Positions 36,487-48,200 of a stretch of DNA of 64,000 nt are shown here, piece by piece. This stretch comes from Rhytidiadelphus loreus (lineage: Eukaryota; Streptophyta; Bryopsida; Hypnales; Hylocomiaceae): NCBI GenBank assembly GCA_947034895.1, contig OX344762.1:80470981-80534980 (forward strand), given 5' to 3'. The notes beneath the pieces are model-generated. The model made no database searches and was not told the origin of the DNA. It saw nothing but the letters and a program-made list of their open reading frames with translations. The first letter of the stretch is position 1. Every line of letters begins with the position of its first letter. Both the position numbers and the translations under genes were made by a program.

Positions 36487-39400
36487 AAAAATTGTTGAAT
36501 GCATTTTAAGAAGGTATAAATTGATTGGGGTTGGGCATGTAAGGCACTATATCTTCCTATTTTTGTAGTGAAGAAATTTTTAGATTTATCATATTAAAAG
36601 AAGATTGCAAGACTTCAAAACACTTTCACAAGTACAACCCCTTCATTATCAAACATTTAACATTAAAATATTTTTATTTCTAAGTGTATTTATTGTGTTT
36701 TATTTTCCTACATAATGTCTGAAGTATAGTTTTAATTGGTATTGTAATAATTCCAAGAAATTGATACAACTTACCAAAATGTTGTATTTTTCATCAATGT
36801 AGAGGAAATTATAAGAAGTTTTCAGAAGGCCTTTGGGATTTAGAATTTCATGTAGCTCCTTAGTTTATTTTTTAAAATTAAATTTGCTCTTGAACTAATT
36901 GTTCAAGTTTATGTTTTTATTATTCGATTTTTTGTTAGAAACCTGTTGAATGATTTATTTCAATTCATCTAGCTTTTTAGTTAATTTTTGTAGTTAACAT
37001 GATTATGTTCTTCCTAGATAGGGAATTGTACTTCGCTCCTCAATTAATATTTCCATTGAATTAGCTTAATACATAATAGTTAGTGCAATTAATTGAGCTT
37101 GTTAGTTGATTTGTAGTATTTATTGAGCTTTGTGGTTAGTTGTTTAAGTTAATTTAGGATAGATTCATACTAGCCATGGGGATGGATGAGAGGTTGGCCC
37201 ATTTTGCCTTCTAAGTGGCCCGTAGTACATGCAACCTTCATTCTAAGCAAAAGTCGCTATTTGGGCCTTTCAATAATGTAAAGTATTGAGGCCAAACTTA
37301 TAGTAGAATTAACAATTTATCACCGGAGTTCTAGATAATGAGAAGTGTGGAGGAATACTGTTAGGGATGCCTTTTTAAAATAAAGTCATCTTGACTTTCT
37401 TTAATGCTAAATTTAAAAAAATTTAAACATGTATTATTTTTTCCTCTTTCTCTTTTTCGTATTTCATTAAGGAATGAAGGACATTTTTAAATTATTAATG
37501 TCCTTTTTTTTACTATTTCCTCTATTTAAAATTTTAAATAATGTCATTTGCATTGCAATTATATGCTTTCTCTTGACATTGAAACTACAATTGAATAACT
37601 TGTAATTTATAGTTGTAGCCCCATGATAGTTGTCGTTTGTTTTCATGAAAAATTCAATAATTCGAAGCAATATATAATTTTGGACATGTCACTTCTGTGT
37701 AGGGGTGTCTAAATAATTAAACAACTGAAATACATCATTGAAGGGAACATTTCTTTTCTTTTTCTCTTTTTAAAATATATATATTAATTTTAATTTTAGA
37801 AAAAAGTATGGAATGTTTTATTATGAGCACTAAATTCAATGAAATGATAACGGGAATGATACATAATTATAAATAGTTTATACAAAACATGTTCTTCCTA
37901 GTACCATAATCTTTGCTTATCATATGTTTATTAGAAGGAACGTATGAGTTATAAGAGTGCATGCACTTATGAACCACCCACTTCATGAAATTCACAATAT
38001 TTGTACAAATTGAATTTTAGTAATCCTTCAGTGATGTACAAATACTGTAAATGTTTGGAGATGAATGATTCTTGAACAATATGTTAGTTCAACTATAGAA
38101 TTGAATGACTAATTTCATAGAATTTCCAAAAATTTGAAATGACTTGGATTAATTGGCAATTCCAAAGGAAAATGAGCTGAAAAGTATTTCATGAACCTTT
38201 ACATTCATAAAAATGAAGTCGAACTCCCATGTGGTCTATTTATGAACCTAGTATCTTATGTGCTATTGAAATTGGAGAAAATGAACATCATCTCACTTAA
38301 AATGCTAGTATCTTCTATGTACTGCGAGCACACTTTATGAAAAAATTTGTACATGATGTTAGAGAAGATAAATACAAGTTTTTATAGTTGGACTTTAAGA
38401 ACATAATTTAACATGCAACATATGTCATTATCCATTTTCAGTTGGATGTTGGAACCTTATGAGAACATGGAAACCAAAAACCAATTATGGAACTAGCAAT
38501 GTGAAGCTTTTCTTAGTATTTAGTAGAATACAAATGATTCAAAAATGAATTCATTTGTATTATGATTGATTGTCTCGTATTGTTCATCAAAGATTATGCA
38601 ATGGGTGCATGTTCAAATATTTGGTTGTATTTCTTTACACATGTTATTTTTTTAGAAGGATGACGTTGTCGATATATGCTAGGTCCAATAAGTGGATGAA
38701 GGTGCTAATTAATTTCTTGAAGAACTTCTTTTTGATTAGACAAGTTGTATCTGTCATTTTTTAAATTCTATTTCTTTGCGTGTGATGTTTGGGACATCAA
38801 ATTTTATTTGGAAAGTGTAGAATTGATAATTTGGAAAGGCATTGCCGTGACATTCGTCATTTGTTGGAATATATCGCAATGCAGATGGAGGAGTTGGACA
38901 ATGAACACTTGGAGAATGACATACATGCATATTGAAGCATGTCATTACATGTAGGAGGATTTTTAGCAGTTGTACATGTAGTATACAAGCATTGCAATTC
39001 TGAACTACAGTTTGACCTAGTAGAGTATGAGCATATTTGTACTTATCTATAGAATTGTAATACTGATCTATAAATTTTCAAAGTGAGTATTGAAAAGCAT
39101 TTGTGATGTCGTGAATTCTTTAAAAAATCTTGTATTTTGCACCATGAATGCAAAGAATTTGATACAAATACAATCAATTGCATGGAGAAGAATTATTGTT
39201 TCATTCTACGATTTCGTATTGTACAAAAAATCAATAATTGGAAAATGACCCCCCCCCTTTTGGAGATGAGGTCAATTTTGTCCGAACGCTTCATAAGTGC
39301 AATTTTATACGGCCGAGTGCAAAAATTACGAATTTTGTGTTAAGTATGGGTATTGGTTGATTTGAGTTTTCAATTTCATAGTATACTTTGCTTAATTTTC

Positions 39401-41036
39401 CTTGTTTGAAATCCTAGTCATTGTTTCCTAAAGGACAATCATCAATTGAATATTTGTGTAGGTTCGTTCAAATTCAATTTTGAATAGATGTTTATGAAAT
39501 TTTGAACTTTGTAGGAAAGAAAAAAAATACAAACAGAAGCCCAAGTGAAAAAATTTGTTGCTTGAAAAATTTGCGCAACTTAGGCTAAACTCATCATTTA
39601 CTTTTGAATTTGGCATGTATGCAACTAATATGATAGAGTTGCAATATTCAACAAAAGAATTAATTTTAGCTTGCAATTCATACTCCAAGAAAAATCAAAC
39701 CGTATTAACTATGTTAGGCAATTTTGAAAAATCAAACCATTATAGTCTTGTTGTTTATATACTCAAAGATATTGAATTTTTTTTCAAGTATTCTATAGGT
39801 TTTTTACTGCAATTTCACCATTAGGATTTTTTTTAAACCATTCCACAAGAAATCATCAAAAAATTGCTAGTGTGGTATGGACATTTACTTGACCTCCTTG
39901 TATATGCACACCTATCAAGATGTTAGTATTACTCAATGGTACAATGAAGCTTATTTTTTGAGAAGAGCAAAAATCTCACTTTAAAAAGGCTCCAAGTGTG
40001 TTGACATGTAGACCCTATTTTGTAGGTCTGCAATAATTTTTTTTAAACTTCAAAGTAGAAGTTGAAAAAAAATAAAATGATTTTTAATGCACCAAAATAT
40101 GACAATTTTAAACAATTTTACTTGAACGACACCCTCCATTCTTTAGGGGTTAAGGATTAAAACAAAAATGAAATGAACAAAATTGAATATGAATTACATA
40201 AAAAAACGCTTTTTCTTTGAAGACACAGAAGAAAAAAATGTTTATTAAAAAAAACAATGTTTATTATTGTCTCTCAATGGTCAAGTTGAAAAAGTCAAAA
40301 ACCAATGAAGTCGGCTTCATTGGGGTGCAATTGTTCAAATCAAACCATAGTCCCAAGCTTAAAATAGATGATTTAGAGCAAAGAGTAGAAATGCACACTC
40401 CGGTCACATAATGTAAGGTCGTACCTCCAAAGCTCCACCTATTGGAAATTGCCATCATCAATTTGTGAACTTTTATTGAAGAAACTATTTTAGAACCTCT
40501 ACCAAAAAAAACTCTAACCCTTCATAACTTTAGCATATGGTATTCAAATGTTGTATTCTATGGTGTATTGGAACCTCCTTTCATTTACCAACAAGAAAAT
40601 ATGAAATTTGACCAATTTAAGGTAAAATAGCCTATTGTGGTCATTTCTCCTATTCCAGTCACCTACGAAAGGACCCCATAATGGTTATTCTCAGTTTATG
40701 AAATTTTGCGCCACAATCAATGTCTTACCTAACTATAATGGAATACTTAGTAACCACATTAGAACATGCCAACGACAATACTGTAAGTGGCATAAACCCC
40801 ATAAAGTGACCGGCCCAGTCACTTTACTGCCCCATGGCAGGCACGGCCAAATCTACTGAGGTACCGGCCCCTAACTGGCACTCAAAAGAATTCAATCACA
40901 TTTAGAAATTAATAATTTCAGAATAAATGAAATGCATATAGTCACTTTAGATAAGTCCAAAATTATATGATAAATGGAATATGAACGTGTTTTTGAATTT
41001 AGTGTGTGCGTGAGAAGCTCAATATATACACATACG
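36487..41036. other. AT-rich intergenic DNA with repeat fragments
   Basis: No gene. The block 37180-37340 resembles parts of 49830-50440 (GGCCC, TAATGTAAAGTATTGAGG). A TTAA-element right end, CTTTAGGGG-TTAA, occurs at 40141-40153 without a matching left end that I can place. Near 40622 a family-C terminus (TTAAGGTAAAATAGCCTATT) begins without a clear partner. A C9 run lies at 39248-39256. Confidence 0.45.
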
Positions 41037-42118
41037 GTGGTAGGAGGTAGAACAATCCATGTGGGATAATTATAATTAGTAGGAGTTTCACCACTTAACC
41101 CCTCATCGCCGCAGGGGACAAAAAGTGTCCTCACAACTTGGCAGTCTGATTCAAATTGCTATAACTTTTGCATCCGATGTCAGAATTCAATAAAAATTGT
41201 TGTAAAAGTTGCGCACACTAGCCTAATTTGTTTGATAAAATTTTCAAATCAATCTAAGATGTAAAGATGATTTGGGAGCCAATCGAAATTCACAGGTTCA
41301 ATTTGAGTTCACCACTGCAGTTGATGGTTGCAACTTTGAAGGCTTGTATCTCCTTCATGCAATATTTGTTTTCAATAAAAAAATTTGGGTTACATTTCTC
41401 TACAAGTCTAGTTATTGTGGTCAAATTTTTAAGGCAATCCAAGTTGTTTTGAATGCTTGGGAGCAATTCAAAGTTCAAAGACCTAACATTTGTGGATTAC
41501 AGTGAATTTCGGTGGCTTGTTTCTTCCTCATACAGTGTTAGTTTTGAATTATTTTTTTTGAAAAGTTGCGCATTCTAATCTAGTTTGTGTGGCTGAAATT
41601 TCATATCAATCTAAGAAGTTATGAGTGACTGAGAAGCATTTTTGTAGAAGGAGGTTCAGTTTTAGATGTGTGTTTTGCACACTTTTTTGTTATTTTCTTA
41701 ACATTTCAAAGTCATTTTGCAAACACAATGAGTCAATTCAATGAATTTTTTTTTCACCAATGTGTTTATATATTGATTTTGAAGCACTTTCTAGTTCGAA
41801 GTTTTTACATTTGAGTAGGTTTGGAAATCAAATTTGACCTCCAAATGTGTTTTCAGAAAAATTTCAGCATCTTTTTTCAATACTAAAACATTATAATCTC
41901 TCAATCTACGCGGTCAAATGAATTCAAATTTTAACCACGTCATCTACAACATATACACTACAAGATTGTACGGTTAAGATCTTTATATATTACTTTCATA
42001 TAGAATTCTGCAGCTTGTAAAGTAAGTAGTTTTTTAGCACAATTTGACTTGCGGCGATGAGGGGTTAAAGTGAAGTTAAATTAACATATCCCACATGGGA
42101 TGCTCTACCTCCTACCAC
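41037..42118. mobile_element. MITE split by a nested TTAA element
   Basis: The outer inverted termini GTGGTAGGAGGTAG (41037-41050) and the exact complement at 42105-42118 are followed inward by a second matching pair, TGTGGGATA and TATCCCACA. Only about 100 bp of this element remain on both sides together, because the TTAA element at 41095-42068 occupies its middle. Confidence 0.65.
41095..42068. mobile_element. 974-bp TTAA element with perfect 15-bp terminal inverted repeats
   Basis: It begins TTAA-CCCCTCATCGCCGCA and ends with the exact complement followed by TTAA (42065-42068). The interior differs from family A and contains repeated words such as TTGCGCA and AATTTCA, with no coding capacity. 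It is the cleanest example in the window of the TTAA/CCCCT architecture. Confidence 0.8.
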
Positions 42119-42462
42119 TCCATGTGGATAAAGAGCTACACTTCTCTATGGGAATTTAAAGAATAACTTCGAAATGTGTTTGAAGTAAGGTGAACTTGTT
42201 TTCAATGAATTCAAAGGTACAATTTTTATTTAAATAAAATTCAAAGTAATGAAACTTCTATTGATTGCATAATTCATATGAAGCCTCCTCTTAGCTTGTT
42301 GGCCGTGGGGCACATGAGGAGCTTGTCGGATGCGGACTTCGAAACCGCACTGCAATTGTCCACCGGCCAACTGTATTTGCTGCGTCTTCCGTGGGGATGC
42401 TCTTAGGAACACCCAACTATTTGTGTGTGCCCCACGGAAATATTGTGACTGCTTTAGAAGAG

Positions 42463-42694
42463 TAAGGTGACCATTATGGGTATCGTTGCACTCTGGTTTG
42501 GGGTAGTCTACTGACTCTTTTGGGCAGAACACTTCAAAAAATCCTAGTGAATTCATACTTTGTTGAAAAAATATAATTTCAATTGCTCTTGCTCTTTCTC
42601 TCCTTTGTCTACATGTGGAGAAAAAATTGAAAAATTCCAGCAACCATATAAGGTCAAACTCCTAATTCTGACCACAATAGGTTGTTTTACCTTA
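42463..42694. mobile_element. family-C MITE, 232 bp
   Basis: The left end is TAAGGTGACCATTATGG and the right end is the complement of TAAGGTAAAACAACCTATTG. The body shares CACTTCAAAAAATCC and GAATTCATACTTTGTT with the 8.5 and 46.0 kb copies. Non-coding. Confidence 0.55.
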
Positions 42695-43842
42695 ATAATA
42701 CGGAGTAGTAACTATTCACATCACCAAATAGTGGCACTTTGGAGGTGCCTACTTTATGTGTATAAAATATGCTATATAGTCTACAATGGAACTAGGTAGG
42801 GCTAATCAATTCTAGTAGTTAGACTAATCCCAGATCTTCTAAATAGATTTTGTTGGCACTTGTGTCAACTTTTGTTTGGGGTGTTGGTGTTGGGGATGTT
42901 GCAAGCTTCCAAGCCTCCTACAATTTGGCCTTCAATAATTATGGTGCCTTAGGGATGTAAAGAATTTCTTGGCATTTGGCTTTCTAGGAGCCATATCCTT
43001 CTCAACATGATTCATCTTCTTGGGAAGCTTTGCCTTGACACCAACATGGTCCTTCTTTTGCCTCTTTGTAGTGAATGCATGAGTCTCATCTTTCCACTCA
43101 ATACTCTTTTTTTTATAAGGAAGGTATAGATATTGCCCTCCATTGAGATCCAAATGCCTAAATTAAACTTAAGAGCTACTAGAGCCATGGATAATCCAAA
43201 GAGAAGCAAGAAGCAAGACAAAGCAATGGAAGAGCAATGAAAGGTAACTTGGACAAAAAGAAATTGTAAATGAAGAAACCAGAGGGGATATTTGTAGGAA
43301 AATTGATCTTGGTGGTTCAACCCATTCATCTCGGTGGTCCAATCAACTTTTTTTTCACTTTCCAAACATTCCAAACAATATCTATGATCAACTTATATGA
43401 TAAATTACTTGAATCTTAATACTTCTCTAATGCTTTATTTTTCCATGTTTCATTTCATGATTGAGTTGTTTACACATTGATTTATAATTTATAATGATAA
43501 ATGTATTTCAATTTTTTTTATTTATCTTTAAATATGTTAGAGTTCATGAAACCACAACCATGATCATTGTTTATAATTTTTATCAATTCAATCTATCATT
43601 TTTTCATATTTCCAAATTATATTAATTATTTAATATATTTGTATATTTTACACTTTTTAAATTTTAATGATATTTATAATTTCTCTAGGATTTCTAATAT
43701 TTTGCAATTTTTCATAAATTTATAAATTTCTATAATTTTACCGATTTCTGTAATTTCCATGATTTTTATAAGGTTTCAAAAAAGGTTTCAAATGTCAATG
43801 TTTTTTGAAAAAGTGAAAGAAATTTGTTAATACTTCGACTTG
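42695..43842. other. AT-rich intergenic DNA
   Basis: No supported gene. A minus-strand frame at 43012-43374 (120 codons, with one hydrophobic stretch) is not recognisable and overlaps another frame; I treat it as chance. Confidence 0.4.
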
Positions 43843-44084
43843 TAAGGTAAAACGACCCATTGTAGTCATAATACTTTCTAACATGGAAGGCCTAAAAAGT
43901 CAATTCTTACAATGAATTCACACTAAAAAGTTGGAAATTTCTAATGAGGTTCCTAATCATTCCATTATTGTCATGTAAGACATGCATTGTGGCCAAAATC
44001 TCACATATTGCAAAAACCCATAATGGAGTCATTCCCTAGGTCTCTAGAATGAGTCATCTAACTACAACGAGCTATTTTATCTTA
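43843..44084. mobile_element. family-C MITE, 242 bp
   Basis: The ends TAAGGTAAAACGACCCATTG and the complement of TAAGATAAAATAGCTCGTTG form an imperfect inverted repeat of about 30 bp. The body matches 5330-5680 and, in reverse, 45742-46192. Confidence 0.65.
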
Positions 44085-45133
44085 GTCCTATTTGGCATGT
44101 TTGCCCAATGGCTCTTTGAAAGATAGTAAAAGAAAATTCAAGTATCTATTTGTATTTTGGGTGACAAAAAAATTATTTGAAATTCAATATTTTATGCTAT
44201 ATATTTTTTGAAACTTGCTAAGTGCAAGTCTCCTCTCCAAGGGCTTTTCAACAATACCAAGTAATTCTCCTTGGCTTATAGGTCATGGAGACCTCAACCT
44301 CCATAAAAAAAAGTTTAAAAACAAATCACCAAAATGTAGTAAAATACTGCCACTCAAAAACTCAAAATTCATTCAAAAACCACAATCTACAAGTCCTAAT
44401 TGCAAGGTTGTGTTTTGGACATAGTCTTCGGGACAATTGCAACATCACTCAGTTTTGATGTCTAGGATGATGATTGTTTCTAAGGGAATTAACCCCTAAA
44501 GTTCCTTGACTATGTTATCACGAAAAATGCTCGAAAAATGCCATTTCTAGGACAAGTACCAAATTTTTGAAAAATAACTTGTTTTGACACATGTAACTAT
44601 ATGATCTTGTAGTACGCTAGTTTGAAAAGATGTGCAAAAAAAATTCAGAAATTCCTGCCTTGTAAATTGCAAGATATTAGAGTTTGAAGTGACAAAATTG
44701 TTTTTTTTGCCCCTACAAAAATCCGGGCAGCTGCACTTCACAAGGTCAGATCATTATGAAGAAATGTCCAAAATGATTGCAACTCTTTGGAATCATTCTT
44801 CAAGGTAAATTGGCTACATGCTTTAAAGAATTCAGATTGTTTAGAATTGTACAACATATAGGAAAAAGAATAATAAGTAGAAAGATGTAGGAAATGATTC
44901 AAAATACTAAATTGTTAACAATTTATTTATGGAATTGGAAAATGATAATCCCAATGGTTGTAATGTTGTAATAAAAAGTCTTCACCTCTTGTTTTTATTT
45001 TTTTTCCAAAATATTGAAAATTGAGTTAAATAAAGGACTTGAAAGTTTATTTTAAATGGGAATCCATAACTACCCACAAACTAAAACACCTCATAACTTT
45101 TGATTCATTGATTAAAATGGAATGATTCAAACC

Positions 45134-45137
<4 letters not shown>

Positions 45138-45162
<25 letters not shown>
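45138..45162. repeat. (TA)n microsatellite
   Basis: About twelve uninterrupted TA units inside the family-A copy; other copies carry a much shorter TATATAT here, so this run expanded after insertion. Confidence 0.9.
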
Positions 45163-45165
<3 letters not shown>

Positions 45166-45319
45166 TTTAGAAAACCAATTTCAAATTTTTATTTTTGAAA
45201 AAAGTGATTTTTTCATATCTACCCGGACTACCCAAGTTGAGAAACAAACTACATATTTGGCCATAACTTTTGACTCATATTTCCAAATGTCCTGAAATTT
45301 AGTGCACACTGTAGATACT

Positions 45320-45629
45320 CATTAAATGGAGTTCAGCCATCGGGGAGGGCTGTGAGTTCCCCAGCCGAAACCCAGTCGAAATCTGCCAATACCCGTCGTT
45401 CCCCGCCTGTGCTGACCTGGCCAAGCGACTGCCAGGTCAGAGTTTTTGTAAAAAAAATAATAATAATAATTTTAACTTTGTTTTTCATTTTAAGGACTTA
45501 AATTTTTTTTTTTTTTTTTTTTTTTTTAGAAAAAAATAAAAAATGCCAGTGCGTTTGATGGGGGTCCAGGGGAACAGGGCTGGGAACGACGCTGAAACGG
45601 CCCTCCAAACCCCAAAATCCCATCTAATG
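45320..45629. mobile_element. family-E element, 310 bp, nested in a TTAA element
   Basis: The termini CATTAAATGG and the complement of CATTAGATGG bound a GC-rich block (GGGGAGGGCTGTGAGTTCCC, CCGTCGTTCCCCGCCTG, CTGCCAGGTCAG). This is followed by an A/T-rich stretch with a 25-base T run at 45503-45527. The same arrangement recurs at 51175-51488. No ORF. Confidence 0.65.
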
Positions 45630-45741
45630 CCTTGTCCCCACCTTGTATTAAAATTTTACCCTAAAATATTCAAATCTCTATTCACATGCACCTACCCAAT
45701 AATTATATGTTGCCAAAAAATGCAGTCTAGTCCTTCAGGGG

Positions 45742-46192
45742 TTAAGGTAAAACAACTCATTATGTTCAGATGACCTGTAGTGAACACCTAGGGAATGACT
45801 TCATCGTGATTTTTTTTCAATATGTGAGATTTTGACCACAATGCATGTCTTACATGATAGTAATGGAATGAATAGCGACTTCATTGGGAACTTCCAACTT
45901 TTTAGTGTGAATTCATTGTAAGAATTGACTATTTAGGCCTTCCCTATTAGAAAATATTATGATTGCTTTAGGTGAACAAATGAGCATCATGGATTCAGAT
46001 TTTATTGGTTTTAGGATAGTCTACAGACTCTTTTCGGCCATGATGTATTGAGCACTTCAAAAATTCATAGCAAATTCATACTTTGTCAAAAAACATAATT
46101 TCAAAAAAAAATTAAGCCTTGCAAATAAAAAATTCCAAGGTTTGCTCTGGAGGGGCAATGAAGGGGTCAATTCACCCTGACCGTTTTAACTT
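45742..46192. mobile_element. family-C MITE abutting a TTAA element
   Basis: It starts TTAAGGTAAAACAACTCATT at exactly the TTAA that closes the preceding family-A element, and ends near the complement of TAAGTTAAAACGGTCAGGG. The body is the reverse of 43843-44084, with extra sequence on the right. Confidence 0.5.
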
Positions 46193-47622
46193 ATCCCCAG
46201 ACATAGAATGCTAAGGAAAATTCCTGAAAAAATAGTCTTCGTCCAACATTAAGACCACCCGTGCCGTGAGAGTTCTTGAAGTTTCATCCAAAATTTTGGA
46301 TGGATTGTGAAAATTTCCCCTAGCGGGGAGTCCAACACTGGCTATCCTTGAAGGAGTTTTTTTAGATAATCCCATCATGGAAGGTCTTTCCATGTAGGGC
46401 AATGCCCGAGGAGGAGGGCATTTTGGGAAAAAAAAGGTCCTACGAGGAGTTGTTTTTTTTCCCAAAACGCCCAACGATAAGAGACATTGACCGGCATAAA
46501 TCACGAACAAAACTGGATGAAAATTGGGGATGAAAAGTCGAAGCCGGATGAGAAATCTGTAATGCCCGATTACGCAGTAAAACCCGCGTAATCGGGCATT
46601 ACGCTGCAGAAGCCTCCGAGGAAATGGACGGGACATTTCCTGGGAGTGGTTTACGATGAACGGAACTGGTCGGCGCAGATGTTGGCTTTGCCGATTTTCT
46701 GAAGTTCGAGGGAAGAGCGCACTGTCCCAGATGAGCTTGAGGCCAATTGTCGTGCGTTTCTCCATTACGAGTATCATATCTGAGAGTCATATTCTTCCGC
46801 GTGCTCTTGGCCATCACCCACTTGGCGCGATTCAAAGGCCCAACGTGCTTGTGTGAACTCCAACATTTGACAAACTGCACTAAGAAGCTTAAACCCTCCA
46901 ACAGAGCCCAGCCACGTGAGCCGAGCGCACGCCGGAGACCGCAGTTCGCGATTGGAAGGCCCTAACAGATGTGCTCGCTGGGCTGGGCTCTTTCAAGCAT
47001 CAAATCCAAGACAGACGCGATGCAGAGTGTGCCGACCTCACGCCAGGCTAAGCGGCAGAGCTTCTGCAGAATCTCGTGCCCAACACCTGGAACGTACTCG
47101 CATCACACAGCTTGGACCGACACTGAGCGCTTTTTCCAAGAACGGACTTCTTTTGCATAGACAGTTCAGTTTTGGCTGCATGTTTATTATTGAAACCTTT
47201 TCGTCATCTTCGTCAAGTTTCGGATGGTCATCCTCTTTCACACTAATTCAAATTGCAAGGATTTTTGCTATGTGGTTTCTCTTAGAAAGAAGATGAGGAG
47301 TCCTTTCGTTACAGAGAGACAAATCAATTCAGCCCTGTTTTGCAAAGTGTCAGCATGAGATTGTCCGTCACTCTGATGAGTGCCTCTCCAGAGATCTGAC
47401 ACTTAGCGACCCTGGATTGATTTTGCAGTAGAAGCTGGAAGAAACCAATAGGATCCCTAAAACCAAATTTGGCCTGTCCACCCCTGGATCCATGCGCTCC
47501 GCCTGAAGCCATTCATTCAAAAAGAAGATGAGGTTTCCTAGGGTGGGGTCATCCCTCTCTCACAACAGGTGGCTGTCCGATGTCAATGAACCACGGCCAT
47601 TGATGATTGCTCCCTTCTTCCT
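46193..47622. other. GC-richer upstream region of the ferredoxin gene
   Basis: Composition rises sharply in GC here. Several ORFs of 60-188 codons lie on both strands without a recognisable product. A G-box core CACGTG sits at 46913-46918, about 840 bp before the ferredoxin ATG; G-boxes are frequent in promoters of light-regulated plant genes, so a role is possible but unproven. A minus-strand ATG frame at 47324-47512 (62 codons, begins MASGGAHGSRGG) could be a divergent first exon. Confidence 0.4.
46559..46602. repeat. perfect 17-bp inverted repeat with 10-base loop
   Basis: The arm GTAATGCCCGATTACGC is followed by the loop AGTAAAACCC and the exact complement of the arm. As RNA it would form a stable hairpin; as DNA it could extrude a cruciform. 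Confidence 0.95.
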
Positions 47623-47630
47623 TACATAAA
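47623..47630 (+). promoter_or_regulatory. TATA-like box of the ferredoxin gene
   Basis: TACATAAA, 127 bp before the start codon and followed by a CT-rich stretch suitable for transcription initiation. The assignment is by position and sequence only. Confidence 0.35.
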
Positions 47631-47756
47631 GCACTCCCCTCCCGTCACCTTGTTCATCTCCCCACAAGCTTTCCACACGCTCTCCACACCTTCTCCACCT
47701 TGCAGAATCCACCAACTCAGCTTTGAAGTGAGAGTTTTTTTGGTTTGTCGACCGAG

Positions 47757-48200
47757 ATGGCAGCTTCAACCACCGCTTTGAGCACCATTGTGCCCGTCGC
47801 CTCCCTGGTGGGCACCAGCAGCAGCGCCAAGGTGCGTCCTTCCTCGGTGTCTATGGCCAAGGCCTTCGGCTTGAAGACGAAGAACATGGGGCGCGTCACT
47901 TGCATGGCCACTTACCAAGTCACTTTGATTGATGAGGAAGGGGCGAAGCAGACAATGGCGGTGGAGGACAATGTGTACATCTTGGACGCGGCTGAAGAAA
48001 GTGGCCTCGACTTGCCGTACTCGTGCCGTGCGGGGTCCTGCTCTTCTTGCGCTGGGAAGATTGAGTCGGGCTCGGTCGACCAAAGTGAGCAATCGTTCTT
48101 GGACGACGCACAGCAGGACGCAGGCTTCGTGTTGACGTGCATCGCCTATCCCAGCAGCGACGTCACGATCTACACGCACAAGGAGGAGGATCTCTCTTAG
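47757..48200 (+). CDS. petF: chloroplast [2Fe-2S] ferredoxin precursor (plant type), intronless
   Basis: Ferredoxin accepts electrons from photosystem I in the stroma and passes them to FNR and other reductases. The 147-residue product starts [13 protein letters not shown] and has a Ser/Thr/Ala/Val-rich transit peptide of about 50 residues ending near VTCM. The mature domain of about 97 residues follows ([12 protein letters not shown]). The iron-sulfur ligands are present with canonical spacing: C-x4-C-x2-C in [15 protein letters not shown], then C after 29 residues in FVLTCIAYP. The acidic C-terminus ends HKEEDLS. The ATG at 47757 has the context GAGATGGC. An in-frame TTG at 47745 is not needed. 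The coding sequence is markedly GC-richer than the surroundings, and large antisense ORFs across it are shadows of that bias. Confidence 0.97.
   Translation: MAASTTALSTIVPVASLVGTSSSAKVRPSSVSMAKAFGLKTKNMGRVTCMATYQVTLIDEEGAKQTMAVEDNVYILDAAEESGLDLPYSCRAGSCSSCAGKIESGSVDQSEQSFLDDAQQDAGFVLTCIAYPSSDVTIYTHKEEDLS

Larger units (their letters stand above)
44489..45745 (-). mobile_element. family-A TTAA element, 1257 bp including a nested insertion
   Basis: It begins TTAA-CCCCTAAAGTTCC and ends CCTTCAGGGG-TTAA. Its body is collinear with the reverse copy at 31708-32631, except for a foreign 310-bp block at 45320-45629 close to its right end. It contains an (AT)n run at 45138-45162. Non-coding. Confidence 0.75.

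Noticed and set aside
43012..43374. 120-codon minus ORF with a hydrophobic stretch as a membrane protein
   Set aside because: The hydrophobicity follows from T-rich codons in AT-rich DNA; no conserved motif and overlapping frames.
45320..45629. Family E as a SINE (GC-rich head, A/T-rich tail)
   Set aside because: No convincing A-box and B-box of a Pol III promoter, and the ends look like inverted CATTA.ATG termini rather than a poly-A end.
46211..46777. 188-codon minus-strand ORF as a gene
   Set aside because: It crosses the perfect hairpin at 46559-46602 and shows no recognisable motif; kept only as part of the GC-richer region.
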